Of a stretch of DNA of 64,000 nucleotides, positions 36,627 to 46,709 are shown one piece after another. Origin of the DNA: Microvelia longipes (Eukaryota; Arthropoda; Insecta; Hemiptera; Veliidae); contig JACMZG010001908.1 of the NCBI GenBank assembly GCA_018340805.1, forward strand, positions 38,600,723-38,664,722, written 5' to 3'. Position 1 is the first letter of the stretch. Each line of letters begins with the position of its first letter. Below the pieces are notes generated by a model that saw nothing but the letters and a program-made list of their open reading frames with translations, ran no database searches and was not told the DNA's origin. Both the position numbers and the translations under genes were made by a program.

Positions 36627-36638
36627 TTCATTGAATCA
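36627..36638. repeat. Target-site duplication, left copy
   Basis: TTCATTGAATCA directly precedes the T19 run (the element's poly-A on the minus strand). It is repeated exactly at 38290-38301, beyond the other end of the Jockey element. Confidence 0.9.
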
Positions 36639-38289
36639 TTTTTTTTTTTTTTTTTTTATTTATTTAGTTTAGTACGACTACAAAACAATTGTTATTAGTA
36701 CTTCAGTTATAAGTTATTTTATCGTGGCATAATTAGAAGGAGAAAATATCCATTGATATCACTCCATAGCGTTCAGTTTTAAAGATTATTGAAAAAAAAA
36801 ACTAAATTTGAGAAAAAAAACCAAGAGAAATTAATTAACTTTAACATGATAATATTTTAAATGCATTTAAACTAATAGGTCTCTAGGCCACTGTCTCTTC
36901 AGCCGCCTAGGAGGATTGTCTGGAATGGTTGGAGAGGAAAGAGCCTGAACAAAAGGATTATAGTGATCAGATAAGGATTGATGAAAGGATTGATAACGGA
37001 ATCGGCATAGGTCGCGGACAAAGGGTACTTTGAGATCATCGTGTAGGGTTTGGTTGGAAACATAAAAGGGAGCATTTGTGATTGTTCTAAGGATTTTGGA
37101 TTGGAGTGTTTGGAGTCTGAGGGAATTGGAGGGTTTGGTGCTACCCCAGACCTCCATGCCATAGGCCCAAGCTGGCTTTAGGATCGAATTATATATTCGA
37201 AGCTTGTTGTTCAGTGTCAGCTTGGAGCGTCGGCTTAAAAGTCTGGTAAGTAGTTTGTAGCGTCTTGCTACTTCAGTTCGTTTAGTCTTTGTATGGTGGG
37301 CCCAAGTTAAGCGTCTGTCGAGGTGTAGACCAAGGTAACGGACTGTGTGGGAGTGAGGGATGGGAACTTGGTTGAGAAGGATTGGAGGACAAGTATTGTG
37401 ACGAAGAGCAAAGGTAACATGTACACTTTTCTGTTCGTTTACCTTGATCCTCCATTTTCTCAACCAAGGTTCAAGGAGTGAAATGTGTTCCTGGACATTG
37501 TCAGAGGCTGTATTATGATTTTTATGGGATGAGAGGATTGCTTTGTCATCAGCAAAGCAGGCTAGGACTGTGGAAGGGTGTTGAGGGATATCATGGGTGA
37601 AAAAAGAGTATAATAAAGGACCTAATATGCTTCCCTGTGGCACTCTAGCGCGCACAAGGAAGATTGAGGAGAAGGATGATCCTTGGTTTACACGGAAATG
37701 TCTGTCAGTCAAAAAGGACTTAAGGATTAGGTAAAATGTGAAGGGAAGGACTTCCTTGAGTTTCAGAAGCAAGCCAGCGTGCCAAACTCGATCAAACGCT
37801 TGCGCTTCATCGAGAAAGACAGCCGAGCAATATTTCTTCTTCTCAAGGGTGGAGGAAATGATGTCTACAATGCGATGACATTGTTGAATAGTTGAATGGC
37901 GGGAACGGAAACCAAATTGGTGGTGAGGAAGTAAAGGAGATAAGTAAGGATTTAATCTTTTGAGAAGAAGTTTTTCTAAGACCTTTCCCATAACAGGTAA
38001 GAGACTTATTGGGCGGTAGGAAGGAGGTAAATGGAGGGGCTTGGAAGGTTTAGGAATCATGATTATGGTGGCGAATTTCCATGCAGTTGGGAAATGGGTT
38101 GTGCGGAGTACAGCATTAAAAATATAGGTTAGGTATAGGATTGCTTTCTTGGGAAGTTTTTGAAGAATTTCAGCAGTAATTAGGTCGAAGCCAGGGGATT
38201 TACGTTTTGGGAGGTGTTTAATAATAAAAAGGATATCAGATGGATTAAACGCTTTAGGAGGTGGAGACATTTGGAGAGGAGAGGTAAGT
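36639..38289 (-). mobile_element. 5'-truncated Jockey-clade non-LTR retrotransposon
   Basis: The insertion is 1651 bp. On the minus strand it comprises reverse-transcriptase coding sequence, about 209 bp of 3' untranslated DNA and a 19-base poly-A tail. It is flanked by a perfect 12-bp target duplication (TTCATTGAATCA), as expected from target-primed reverse transcription. The gag-like ORF1, the endonuclease domain and the start of the polymerase ORF are missing. A perfect duplication and an uninterrupted frame of more than 470 codons point to a fairly recent insertion. It lies in the arrestin intron in the same orientation as that gene. Confidence 0.93.
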
Positions 38290-38294
38290 TTCAT
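36867..38294 (-). CDS. Jockey-type reverse transcriptase (N-terminally truncated)
   Basis: A 475-residue open frame. It covers the reverse-transcriptase fingers and palm: SYRPISLLPVMGKVLEKLLL (92-111), motif A FLDEAQAFDRVWH with catalytic D162, VPQGSILGPLL (218-228), and motif C FADD at 247-250. The thumb motif VRYLGLHLDRRLTW follows, with the C-terminal RRLKRQWPRDLL typical of Jockey polymerases. In the family, motif A usually reads FLDVAQAFD or FLDVSQAFD; here the residue after the first Asp is Glu. The endonuclease domain expected upstream is absent. The apparent start ATG (38294-38292) lies inside the target-site duplication and the second codon spans the junction, so this Met is host DNA and the frame is a fragment, not a complete gene. 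Whether the fragment is translated is unknown. Confidence 0.92.
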   Translation of the reverse strand: MKLTSPLQMSPPPKAFNPSDILFIIKHLPKRKSPGFDLITAEILQKLPKKAILYLTYIFNAVLRTTHFPTAWKFATIIMIPKPSKPLHLPPSYRPISLLPVMGKVLEKLLLKRLNPYLSPLLPHHQFGFRSRHSTIQQCHRIVDIISSTLEKKKYCSAVFLDEAQAFDRVWHAGLLLKLKEVLPFTFYLILKSFLTDRHFRVNQGSSFSSIFLVRARVPQGSILGPLLYSFFTHDIPQHPSTVLACFADDKAILSSHKNHNTASDNVQEHISLLEPWLRKWRIKVNEQKSVHVTFALRHNTCPPILLNQVPIPHSHTVRYLGLHLDRRLTWAHHTKTKRTEVARRYKLLTRLLSRRSKLTLNNKLRIYNSILKPAWAYGMEVWGSTKPSNSLRLQTLQSKILRTITNAPFYVSNQTLHDDLKVPFVRDLCRFRYQSFHQSLSDHYNPFVQALSSPTIPDNPPRRLKRQWPRDLLV

Positions 38295-38301
38295 TGAATC
38301 A
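38290..38301. repeat. Target-site duplication, right copy
   Basis: An exact copy of the 12 bases at 36627-36638. It marks the 5' truncation point of the Jockey insertion and supplies the ATG of the downstream open frame. Confidence 0.9.
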
Positions 38302-39215
38302 GCACAGATTTCTCTACCACATCCTTACCTTGAGAAAAATTAGCTAAAAAGGAAGGTCAGTAGTTAACTTTCTAATATTAACTTTCTAAATAATAGAAAG
38401 TTCTTAAATCCAACATTTTATCATCTTATGTAACTATATAAGAAGTTGCTAATGAAAAGTAAAAACCTTACTTTATCTAAAAAAAATTAATTCTGATTAG
38501 ACATCAGACCTAGAAACTTTGATATTTAAATGGTATAATATCTGATTTTCAAACAGAACTAAACAAGTAGAAAAATCCAAAAATTAAATTAAGTAAATCA
38601 AATTTAACTAAACTTTTAGAGTGAACAGTATGGATAAATGTTAGTTTTTAAATGAAAAAACAACCGGAACCTTATCTACTAAGGTAACAAGTGGAACAAC
38701 TTTTCCTTAGCGTTTCCTCCTCTTCTCTCCTTTTAGTTTTTAACATTCCTACCGTGGAAAATCTCTAATATTAAACCTCACTGTTAAAAAACTTTGAAAA
38801 ACCATCTCATGTTAGCATTAAAAACTTTTGTTTGGATGTACTCTAGGACAATAACCAGGCAAATTCTCGCTTTTCCCCATCTCGTCTTTTCCTTTTTTGT
38901 GACATTTATGTTGGAAGATAAAGTTTTTTAAACCTGTAGTACTAGATCTAAAAATAAACATGGTTTTTATCAAGTTAGTTTTGGTTTTAAAATACTGAGT
39001 TATTTAAAACGAAATACATAATTCTATGGATACTTATAACAAAACTAAAAACTTTTAAATTGTTTAAACTTTTTAAATTCATTTTTACTTTTAAAAAAAA
39101 TTTTTTCAAATAAAATTGTTTTAAAAAATAATATTTTCAACTACTTTTGTGTGTTCGAGCCTGCCAAATTAAAACTAAAAGTATAGCTTCAAAATTTTTT
39201 AAGAAATTTTTAATA
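38302..39215. other. Unassigned intronic DNA
   Basis: No gene or recognised repeat could be found upstream of the Jockey insertion. Confidence 0.4.
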
Positions 39216-39465
39216 ATAAAACCTGAATTTTACTTGAATTATTTGTCACAGGTGTTTTAAGACCTCCTGAGCAGTTTTTACAAAGTTGTCTGTCAATATA
39301 TGTGTGTCTTTTATCATCGTAGTTCTTAGTGTGATTTTTCTTGAGAGTTAAAACATGATACTAAAATCGAACTTTACATCTAGTCGTGCTATCCAAAAAA
39401 ATATTTGTTTTACGACTTTATAACTGGTAATAATGACTTAGTAGCAATTTCAAATAACATGTATA
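39216..39465 (+). repeat. 5S-box repeat, proximal fragment
   Basis: It keeps GTGTTTTAAGACCTCCTGAG, ACAAAGTTGTCTGTC, TATCATCGTAGTTC and AATAATGACTTAG in family order. Both the hairpin end and the 5S-like part are missing. Confidence 0.65.
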
Positions 39466-39749
39466 CGTTATTTGAAAAATTGTAAAAAATCGAAAAATAA
39501 AGCAATTAAGTTGAAGTTTAATAATAATAAATATGAGTATTAAGTTTCATTTGAATACTTATAATTATTATATAATAATTATAATATAAAAAAAATTCTA
39601 TCCTTATCGCATTCTTTATTATATAATAATATTTAGTGAGATACGCAGTTTATGTATAAGTTTTTAAGAAGTTTTTGCTATTATAAGTATTGGTTTAAAT
39701 CCATAAAGGAAATATTAATTAAAAAAACACGAACAGAATACCTACGAGA

Positions 39750-39840
39750 GGGTTACGCAAAGTGTGGTCCGCGGTCCCTTATGGGGGGGGGGTCTGTTGA
39801 AAGATTTTAGGGAGTACATGACCTAATGGGCAAAATATTA
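39750..39840. mobile_element. Possible hAT-type terminus
   Basis: GAGGGTTACGCAAAGTGTGG followed by TCCGCGGTCCC resembles the ends of hAT-superfamily elements. No partner end or target duplication was found, so this is tentative. Confidence 0.25.
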
Positions 39841-40485
39841 TATCAATTATGTAAACATTAACAAATTGACGTCAATGCTATTATATATTTTATAATTACA
39901 TTACCAGTTATGAACTCTTTTAAGGGAATTTCTAAAGAAATTTTAAGACATATATGTAAATACTTTAGAAAAGTCTATGAATAAACAAAAATTAGCCACC
40001 AAGGTTATTGGTAAACATAAAGATCTACTTCCTGTACTCAGTAAGAAGGCTGAAAAAAGGCGTCCAAGTATAAATTTCAGAGTTTCTAGTTATTGGAAGT
40101 ACAAATTTAGAACATTTTAACTTTATATTGTATGCTGTAAGACAAAATAAAGCTTGTTAAAGAAATTGGTTTTTTGTATAAGAGATCGCGATTTATCAGG
40201 GAATTGTAAAAAACTATAAGTCTTTAATGTACGTAAAACTGTTGAATCTGATTAAGGCTGATAAAATTAATCAATAACAAAGTTTTCGAGCTCTTTCGTG
40301 CTTCAAATTCTAGAGCTGCTTTGCGAGCCTAAATAAATAACCAAGGAATTTCAGCGTGGAGTAAAAATTGTTGAATAAATTAGCTGAGCTGTGGGTGCGG
40401 GGGATAAGGATTGAGGTCTGCCAAGAACCATTTAATTACAATGGGGGTCCAAGAGGCTTTAAAGTTTGCGTATCTCTGATCTGCG

Positions 40486-40730
40486 GTTTTTGTCCGATCA
40501 CAAATGTTAGGCAGCATCCAGCGAGGTCACTAGAATGGGTAATCCCTGGGAATAAAACGGATAATTTTTGTCTGAGAACAAGAAAAGCGACTCCGAAGAC
40601 CAACTGCAATATAAATTTGCTAAATGTCATATTCTGAGGGCAAGTGAAGCGAGTCTTAAGTAGTTCGGATGAGCGTAGCAAATCTTATATGATGAGGAAA
40701 AATTTTAGAGAGACCCCGTACCCGATTATT
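40486..40730 (+). repeat. 5S-box repeat, distal half fused to a different head
   Basis: The 5S-like segment is closer to real 5S rRNA than in other copies: TTTTTGTCCGATCACAAATG, TTAGGCAGC, then CCCTGGGAATAAAACGG. It is followed by the two downstream units and the end CCCCGTACCCGATTATT. The sequence upstream of 40486 (back to about 40370, GCTGTGGGTGCGGGGGATAA) is not that of the other copies. This may be a separate subfamily or a recombinant. Confidence 0.75.
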
Positions 40731-42427
40731 TATTCCACTGCTTAACCTTTTGTAGGAGTTTGGGAAGAAAACAAACAGTATTTTTAACTTCTAACTCAGC
40801 ACTTTATATAATTAATGTAATTAAGCTGTGATGTTTTAAATAGCAATAGTTAAAGTTTTAAACTTGCACGAGTAAGAGACTACAAGCACTCCCAATTTGA
40901 AACTGTATAAATACCACAAAGTTACATTATTATCTTCATAACATAGACCGAGAAAGTCAGCATAAAAATAAAATTAAACAGAAGCTTTGTATTGTTTAAA
41001 CATTTTCTATTGTATTTTCATTTAAAAATTTCTAAAAGATCATTTATATAATTGCATTAAATTTTTAATTATAATATCCTTATTAAAATAATTGAATAAA
41101 ACTGCAATTCAATGCATTTATGAACTTTACAGTTAAATACAAAAGTATTAAGATATAACAATAATTGTCTTAGAAAACAAGCTCCCAAATTAAATAGCTG
41201 TGTTCTCTCTAAATGATAAAATATAGACATTTGATGGTAATTTAACTTCTAGTTAAATTAATTTATTAGCGAATAAATATATTAAATAATGTGATCCTTA
41301 AAATCATTGAGTACAGAATTTAAACAGATTTTTATTAGGAAATTATTATATTTTTTGGTTTCACTGTCAAAAATAAGATGTTTTACCACAAAAATTTAAA
41401 TATTAGGATATATAGTTAAAATAGTGGAATAGAAAAACAATAGAACGGACTCCCATAAAAAACTAGTGTGAATTCCAAAAAATGCGAGACCGAAGTAATA
41501 CTACCTTAAACATAGGGTAGTCATAACATTCTGAGGACGAGTGAAGCAAATCGAAATGTGCAAAACGAAACACGGCGGTACCCTTTACTCAAATTCTTAA
41601 AATGAACTTTAATGAACTGTGTATAAACAAAATCTCAAATAAAATAAAATCTTAAGTTTATCTTACATAAAACTATTTGTTTATAATTTTCTTTGCTTAA
41701 GATTTTGCAGTTTAGCACGTGTATTAAGAGCTAAATAAATCCGAAAATCGTTTTCGGTTCATGTTTTCTATTCTGAGCAATAGCGTACTACTTTCTATGC
41801 AATTAATTCCAGGGTTTTGTTATGGATGTGCACACATTTATCCCATTGTTAAAACAAGACTGTGGTTATAATTTTAAAATCGCACTGCAGCATTATTCGG
41901 ACTAAAAATAACTCTGAATTTTACTTCCTCGCTATAGATACAAGAAAGTAAATAAAAACATATAAAATAATTACTCATTTATTATATATAAAAAAAAATA
42001 AGTAACAACTGAGACATAAACGTAGGATAAAAAGACATGTTTTAAAAATTATTTCTTTATAACAAAAACAATTCCCCCTCCCCTGAAAGTTTTCAGAGCT
42101 CATTTTTCAACTTAAACTTGTTATAAATATCAATTTAAACATTTCTTGCTATCCTTGGCTTCCAACATTAAAGTTTTTTAACTTTAATATCTCAAGCAGT
42201 AAATTATCCTTTTAGCTAATTTTTAAACATTTTTTTACTTTCCCGATTTTGTTTAAAAGCATTGCGTTTATTCCTAATAATTTATTATAATTAAAGAATT
42301 ATAATAAAGTAGAGAATATCAAATTACTTTTATAAATAACCATTTGATACTATTTATTTAAATACAATTATGATTTTTTTCTGTATACATGCTGAATGTA
42401 CTTTCAGTAATAATCAAAATAAATGTA
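40731..42427. other. Mostly unassigned; one decayed 120-bp-type unit
   Basis: At about 41487-41560 there is one unit of the 31-kb tandem family (GACCGAAGTAATACTACCTT, CATAACATTCTGAGGACGAG). The rest is AT-rich without a recognised gene or repeat. Confidence 0.45.
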
Positions 42428-42680
42428 TTTTTACTTTTTCTCATTTATACCGTAGGTATATAGGCAAAAGTAAATTGTGATTGCAAAATTCTCCGAAACC
42501 TGGATGTCACCAGAATTATCCATTTGAGATATTCTTATGACCTCCTAAGTGGTTTCTACTAAGTTTTCTGTATTTATATGTGTGTCTATTATCATCGTAG
42601 GTCCCAAAGTATTTGTGCTAGAGAGTAGAAACAAACTACAAAAATCAATCTTTAGTGTAGTTGTGCATTTTAGAAAACCT
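42428..42680 (+). repeat. 5S-box repeat, hairpin-end third
   Basis: It starts TTTTTACTTTTTCTCATTTA with the hairpin ACCGTAGGTATATAGGCAAA. It continues through GGATGTCACCAGAATTATCC, the TGTGTGTC microsatellite and TATCATCGTAGGTCCCA, and stops before the TGACGTCA region. Confidence 0.8.
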
Positions 42681-42689
42681 TAACTAATT

Positions 42690-42780
42690 CATAAAGGATA
42701 GTGGATGCAACCCACCTGAGGTTGTTCCCGCAAGGAGAATACCTTGATGGGCCGAAACGTTCTTAAACGAGCATTTTTAT
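42690..42780 (+). repeat. Possible Penelope-type terminal sequence
   Basis: CACCTGAGGTTGTTCCCGC and GATGGGCCGAAACGTTC resemble the pseudo-LTR motif seen near the ends of Penelope-like and related retroelements. No coding part accompanies it. It is called on motif feel only. Confidence 0.25.
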
Positions 42781-42930
42781 ATACTATTTTATGAATATAT
42801 AATATGATGTGATGTATTAATAAAATACTACTATATACAAATAATTAAACATAAATGTTTATAAAAAATTATATAATTTAGTATGCTGCATTCTTTTTTG
42901 TACTCTATTGTACATATGCACAAACACACA

Positions 42931-42933
<3 letters not shown>

Positions 42934-42973
<40 letters not shown>

Positions 42974-42990
42974 TATATTATATATATATA
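42934..42990. repeat. (AT)n microsatellite
   Basis: A TA array with slips, preceded by a short CACACA word. Confidence 0.9.
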
Positions 42991-43708
42991 AAGACTTTAT
43001 ATACGATTGTATTATGAAACGCATAAGTATTTATAATATTTTCTTAGCTACTTTTGAGATCTCTAAATACAGTTTTCTGTACAATGAAATCCTAAAAATA
43101 TTATATTATACTAACAGCTTTTGACAGTTTGCTAATTTCTTATTAATGTTTTCCATTAAACCGTTTAATGGTGAGGTTTCTAACAAATGTAACAACCTCC
43201 CCTTCTCGTTACCACAACCAGTAGGTTTCTACAAAACTTTGCAGAGCTCTTTTAATTAAATTATCATTTTCATTTTGAAGATGAAAAACTTGATTAATTA
43301 TTTCAGACTTAGTTGTTAAACAAAGGGGATACTGAAAACAACCAAAGTGGTCATAAGCTACTTAAAGTATGTTTTTAATTCTTTACAAATAATTTTGTCA
43401 AAAAGAGGAACAGGTAAGAAGAAAAAGTTTAACAATAATTGTAACCTTTTTTATTTGAAATTTAATGTTCTAAATGCCAATTTTTGTTTAGCTAGTGCTT
43501 TGATAAGAAAATCGAAATATATTAAAATATTTATACCTAGGTATACAACATACAAACACGTTGCTAAAATATCTCCTTTGTAGAGCTATTAATTTTTTAA
43601 GTCCCACAGCTTAATAGGATTTTTTATATTAACCCCATCGATTATTGTCTGTAATAAATGTATTTGACATAGTGTTCATACTGGTTAAAGAAACTAAGCA
43701 GGCTTGAT

Positions 43709-43746
43709 AGGAGGAATAACTCAGTGGTAATATTCCTTGACTTGGA
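43709..43746 (+). ncRNA. tRNA-like 5' half (relic)
   Basis: GGAGGAATAACTCAGTGGTA followed by ATATTCCTTGACTTGG looks like a tRNA D-arm with an A-box (TAACTCAGTGG) and the start of an anticodon arm. There is no recognisable B-box at the right distance. At most it is a decayed tRNA-derived SINE head or pseudogene. Confidence 0.25.
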
Positions 43747-44166
43747 TAATAACACACAATAAAGTGCTAATATTTTATATCAGTTATTTTATTTTATTGA
43801 TGGAAATCTTTGTATTTAACGTGAAAGGTGCGACAGAAAAGGTAGGACTTAAGAGTGAGAAATTAATTAAAAAAACGTACAAGTTTCAGCGATGTTTTGT
43901 TAAACATTCTTAGTTTTTGTTGTTTCTTCTTCTTTTGCTCAGAAGAAATCCCTTCTGTATAGTTTATGTTATAAAAAGTAAATTCTTGATTATAAAAAGT
44001 CAGTTGTATCAAAAAAATATTTAAATATTCTCTTTAGAGAACTTTAAAATTTTATTTTATTTGTATTCTCAATGTTTTTTTGTTTATATTTTTTATGATA
44101 TTCAATTTTCATATTCGATTCTTTTTTATAAACCTGAAGTTTTAATAAATAAAATAAAAATAATAA

Positions 44167-44199
44167 TATTAAAATAAAACCGGAGGTTTTATTTTAATA
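44167..44199. repeat. 15-bp-stem hairpin
   Basis: TATTAAAATAAAACC and GGTTTTATTTTAATA are perfect reverse complements around the loop GGA. The hairpin is AT-rich, so formation by chance plus slippage is possible. Confidence 0.7.
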
Positions 44200-44576
44200 C
44201 ATTATTTTTTAAAGTATAAACAATGTTGTTTAGGAAAAAAGAGATCTTAAAGCGAATGTTTCTCGCCTCATTTTTCTAAAGAGTCCTATGAACTAGAATT
44301 AACTAAGCGTAACGCAATTAAACACCATAATCACTTTTATACTTTTTAAGTGTTATTTTCTAATCTACCAAGCAAAAAAAGCTTCGTATCAGCAAAATAA
44401 AAACCTTGTCTTATTTTTTGACAAGGTTAGCTTTCAAGGGTACGCCCTCACGAGTGAATCTGATTCAGTAATATTGTTACCATGTATGAAAACTGAAGTG
44501 AATGAACGTTTCAATTATGAAAACCATAAATAAACACTAAATCGTGATTCCAATTATGGAAACAATGAATAAATAG

Positions 44577-45303
44577 AAAAAAACTGGTCCGGGGACTGCG
44601 GAGCTCATTCTCACTATATCGGATTTGCTACGCCTTTTCTCACTATTTCAGACTCGCTTCGCTCGTTCTCTGGATATAAAAATCATCAAATGTACTGCAA
44701 GCACGTCTTCAACTCAATTCGCTCGTCCTCATATAGCAAATACATTAGTTTTATTTCCAATGGTCACCCATCCAAGCATTTACCTCGCTCGGTGCTGCTT
44801 AACATTTATGATATTCAAATGAAACTTACTATATTTATTTATTACGATTTCCAACTAAACTAGATTATATTTAGATTTTTTACAATTTATAAAAACGTGT
44901 ACAAGTCACACATATACAAATTGGACTAATGCTGTTAATGAGGTGAAACTTAGCACATATGTTGGTTTTATATATGACTACTGTCTGAAAGATAAATTTA
45001 TCCTCGTTTTATATATGTCTGAGTTATTGTAACGGGTTAATGACGTCATAAAAAAATCCAGATAAAACAATTAGACTAAAAGATATATTTTTGCACCAAG
45101 TTCCAACTCTTTAGCATAAATACACAAGGAGATACGATGATAACAGACACGCACGCACACACATACAGACAGAAAACTTTGACAAAACTATTCAGAAGGT
45201 CTTAAAAACACATAAATCGGGCAATTCAGATATAGTCCCGAAATTGGATTTTTTGGCAAACACAATACCTTTAAAATACACCAGCTATAAATAAAGAAAA
45301 TTC
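44577..45303 (-). repeat. 5S-box repeat, near full-length copy closest to the gene
   Basis: It has one of the best 5S-like segments. On the minus strand it reads GTTAAGCAGCACCGAGCGAG, then GTAAATGCTTGGATGGGTG and ACC, which preserves the A-box and C-box words of 5S rRNA. TTAATGACGTCATAAAAAAA and the CACGCACACACA microsatellite are present. The GTACCCGATTTTT end and the terminal hairpin are both decayed. It lies about 220 bp downstream of the arrestin exon's donor, in the intron. Confidence 0.85.
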
Positions 45304-45430
45304 ATTTTAAGAATGGAAACAATAAATTTAACCTGAATCAAATACACTTGTGCGGTAGTATGTTCCCTCGAGAACTGGAGGGTGCATTAACGTAAAAATA
45401 AATTAAATAAAAATAGGTATAAAATAGGCT

Positions 45431-45474
45431 ATAAAATTCTAGGTCCATATCTCGATATGGACCTAGAATTTTAT
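45431..45474. repeat. Perfect 44-bp palindrome beside an exon
   Basis: Two 21-bp arms (ATAAAATTCTAGGTCCATATC and its exact reverse complement) are separated by only TC. It lies at intron positions +50 to +93 after the donor of the arrestin exon at 45524-45646. The pre-mRNA would carry a very stable hairpin there. Confidence 0.9.
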
Positions 45475-45523
45475 GGCAACTAAATAGGGTTTTAGCTCTA
45501 TGTTATGCAAATTTTTAACTCAC

Positions 45524-45646
45524 CTTTTCCCCAAATAACAGCTCGGTCGTCAATGAAATATTGGTCATCCCTAACTGTCCTTCTGTCTCCACTGACGACG
45601 ACTTTCCACTCTGCATGGGCTTTTCCTCTGAGTACAACTCGAACAG
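45524..45646 (-). CDS. Arrestin domain-containing protein, internal exon (first visible)
   Basis: This 123-bp exon encodes VRVVLRGKAHAEWKVVVSGD, then RRTVRDDQYFIDDRAVIWGK. It matches the strand of the arrestin N-terminal domain with the G-A---W signature and the following Y-F-----WG turn seen in alpha-arrestins. The acceptor is TTTTTTGTTTTAG and the donor AAAAG|GTGAGT on the minus strand. Both junctions split a codon after its first base (phase 1), so the exon is symmetric and could be skipped without a frameshift. It joins the exon at 15970-16100 through a Gly-Lys-Asp-Lys sequence. The preceding exon, with the Met start and the FPGQ-type motif of the family, was searched for up to the window end and not found. 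Arrestins of this class act as trafficking adaptors at membranes; the paralogue is undetermined. Confidence 0.82.
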
Positions 45647-46704
45647 CTAAAACAAAAAATATGATTGACATATTAGCAACTTCCAACTTTATTTGTACCT
45701 TAGGATGAAAATGTTTAACGATGCCAGGAAGAAAATCAGCTACGACGAAAAGCCTTCAGGGTCTTTGATATCATTCATCATAATAGGAATGCCTGAGAAC
45801 CGTTTTATGCAATCCATTACATACAGGGTCCAATACAATTATGTTCCATCACATCTAGCATATAAATTAACTGATGTTAATTAACTGATAGGTGAAAGTT
45901 AATATGGACCAAAATACACTGTAGAAAACTATATAAACTATTATTTTTGCAAACCCAGGTTGAAATAAAAACAGTCTTTCTCTAATTCAACCTTAGATAT
46001 TTTGGGAAAAAATCATATTAAAAGAAAATCAATATGAAATTTGATGCAATAATAAGAATATGATACCATTCTAAACGATCTATAGCTTTACAGGTTAATT
46101 ACTAGGAATTAGCCTGAATTATCCGTTTTTAAATTACCCTGAAAGCTTTTATTTTCGTGTTTGTTGGTCTATGAGGCGCATAAAAGTGGGTTTAAAAAAG
46201 TGTTTTATTTATGTCAAATTTATATACATTTGTCATAATTTTGTAAGAAATTTAAAATATTACAGTATATTGTTAAGTTGCATCCTAATTATTATCTAGA
46301 ATATAATATCAGTAATATTAGAAACAATAAAAATCGTCATACGGTGGTAGTATTCAAGTAAACTCTGGATAGGGAAAAATACTTGTTCTTTTCGAAGTTA
46401 AGAGAAAACCGTCTTGTCATGCATTCAATAACCCTTTTGATGACTCTCAGTTAAGTCTGCTATACTTCAATTGGGTTTATTGTTTTCAATAAGCCCTTAG
46501 TTCTACACGAATATGCACCTTATTTAATGTACACTTGGTGTTTTAAATTTACTACATATGAGTCTAAAATGTAAAAACAAACTTATCTTAATAAATTTTA
46601 GGTTCAGAAAAAAATTCAACAATTCTTTGTTTTTTTTTTTTAATTGACTAAGGGTCTCTAAAACTTATATTTATAATGATGTAAATACAGTGTGAAAAAA
46701 ACAG
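45647..46704. other. Unassigned intronic or upstream DNA
   Basis: No upstream arrestin exon was recognised here. The open frame at 45693-45884 (plus) has no recognised domain and lies antisense to the intron next to the exon. Confidence 0.4.
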
Positions 46705-46709
46705 TAATT

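Larger units (their letters stand above)
16101..45523 (-). other. 29.4-kb intron of the arrestin gene
   Basis: The intron runs from donor GTGAG at 45523 to acceptor TTTCAG ending at 16101 on the minus strand. The flanking exons fit together in phase (G|AT, giving Asp) and in domain order. It contains most of the transposons listed here, including the Jockey copy in the same orientation as the gene and many 5S-box repeats on both strands. That no coding exon lies between is inferred from the continuity of the arrestin domain; alternative exons cannot be excluded. Confidence 0.75.

Noticed and set aside
38292..38360. Upstream frame (LANFSQGKDVVEKSV) as a frameshifted continuation of the Jockey polymerase
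   Set aside because: The exact 12-bp target duplication places the element's edge at 38289, so this sequence is host flank and the resemblance is coincidental.
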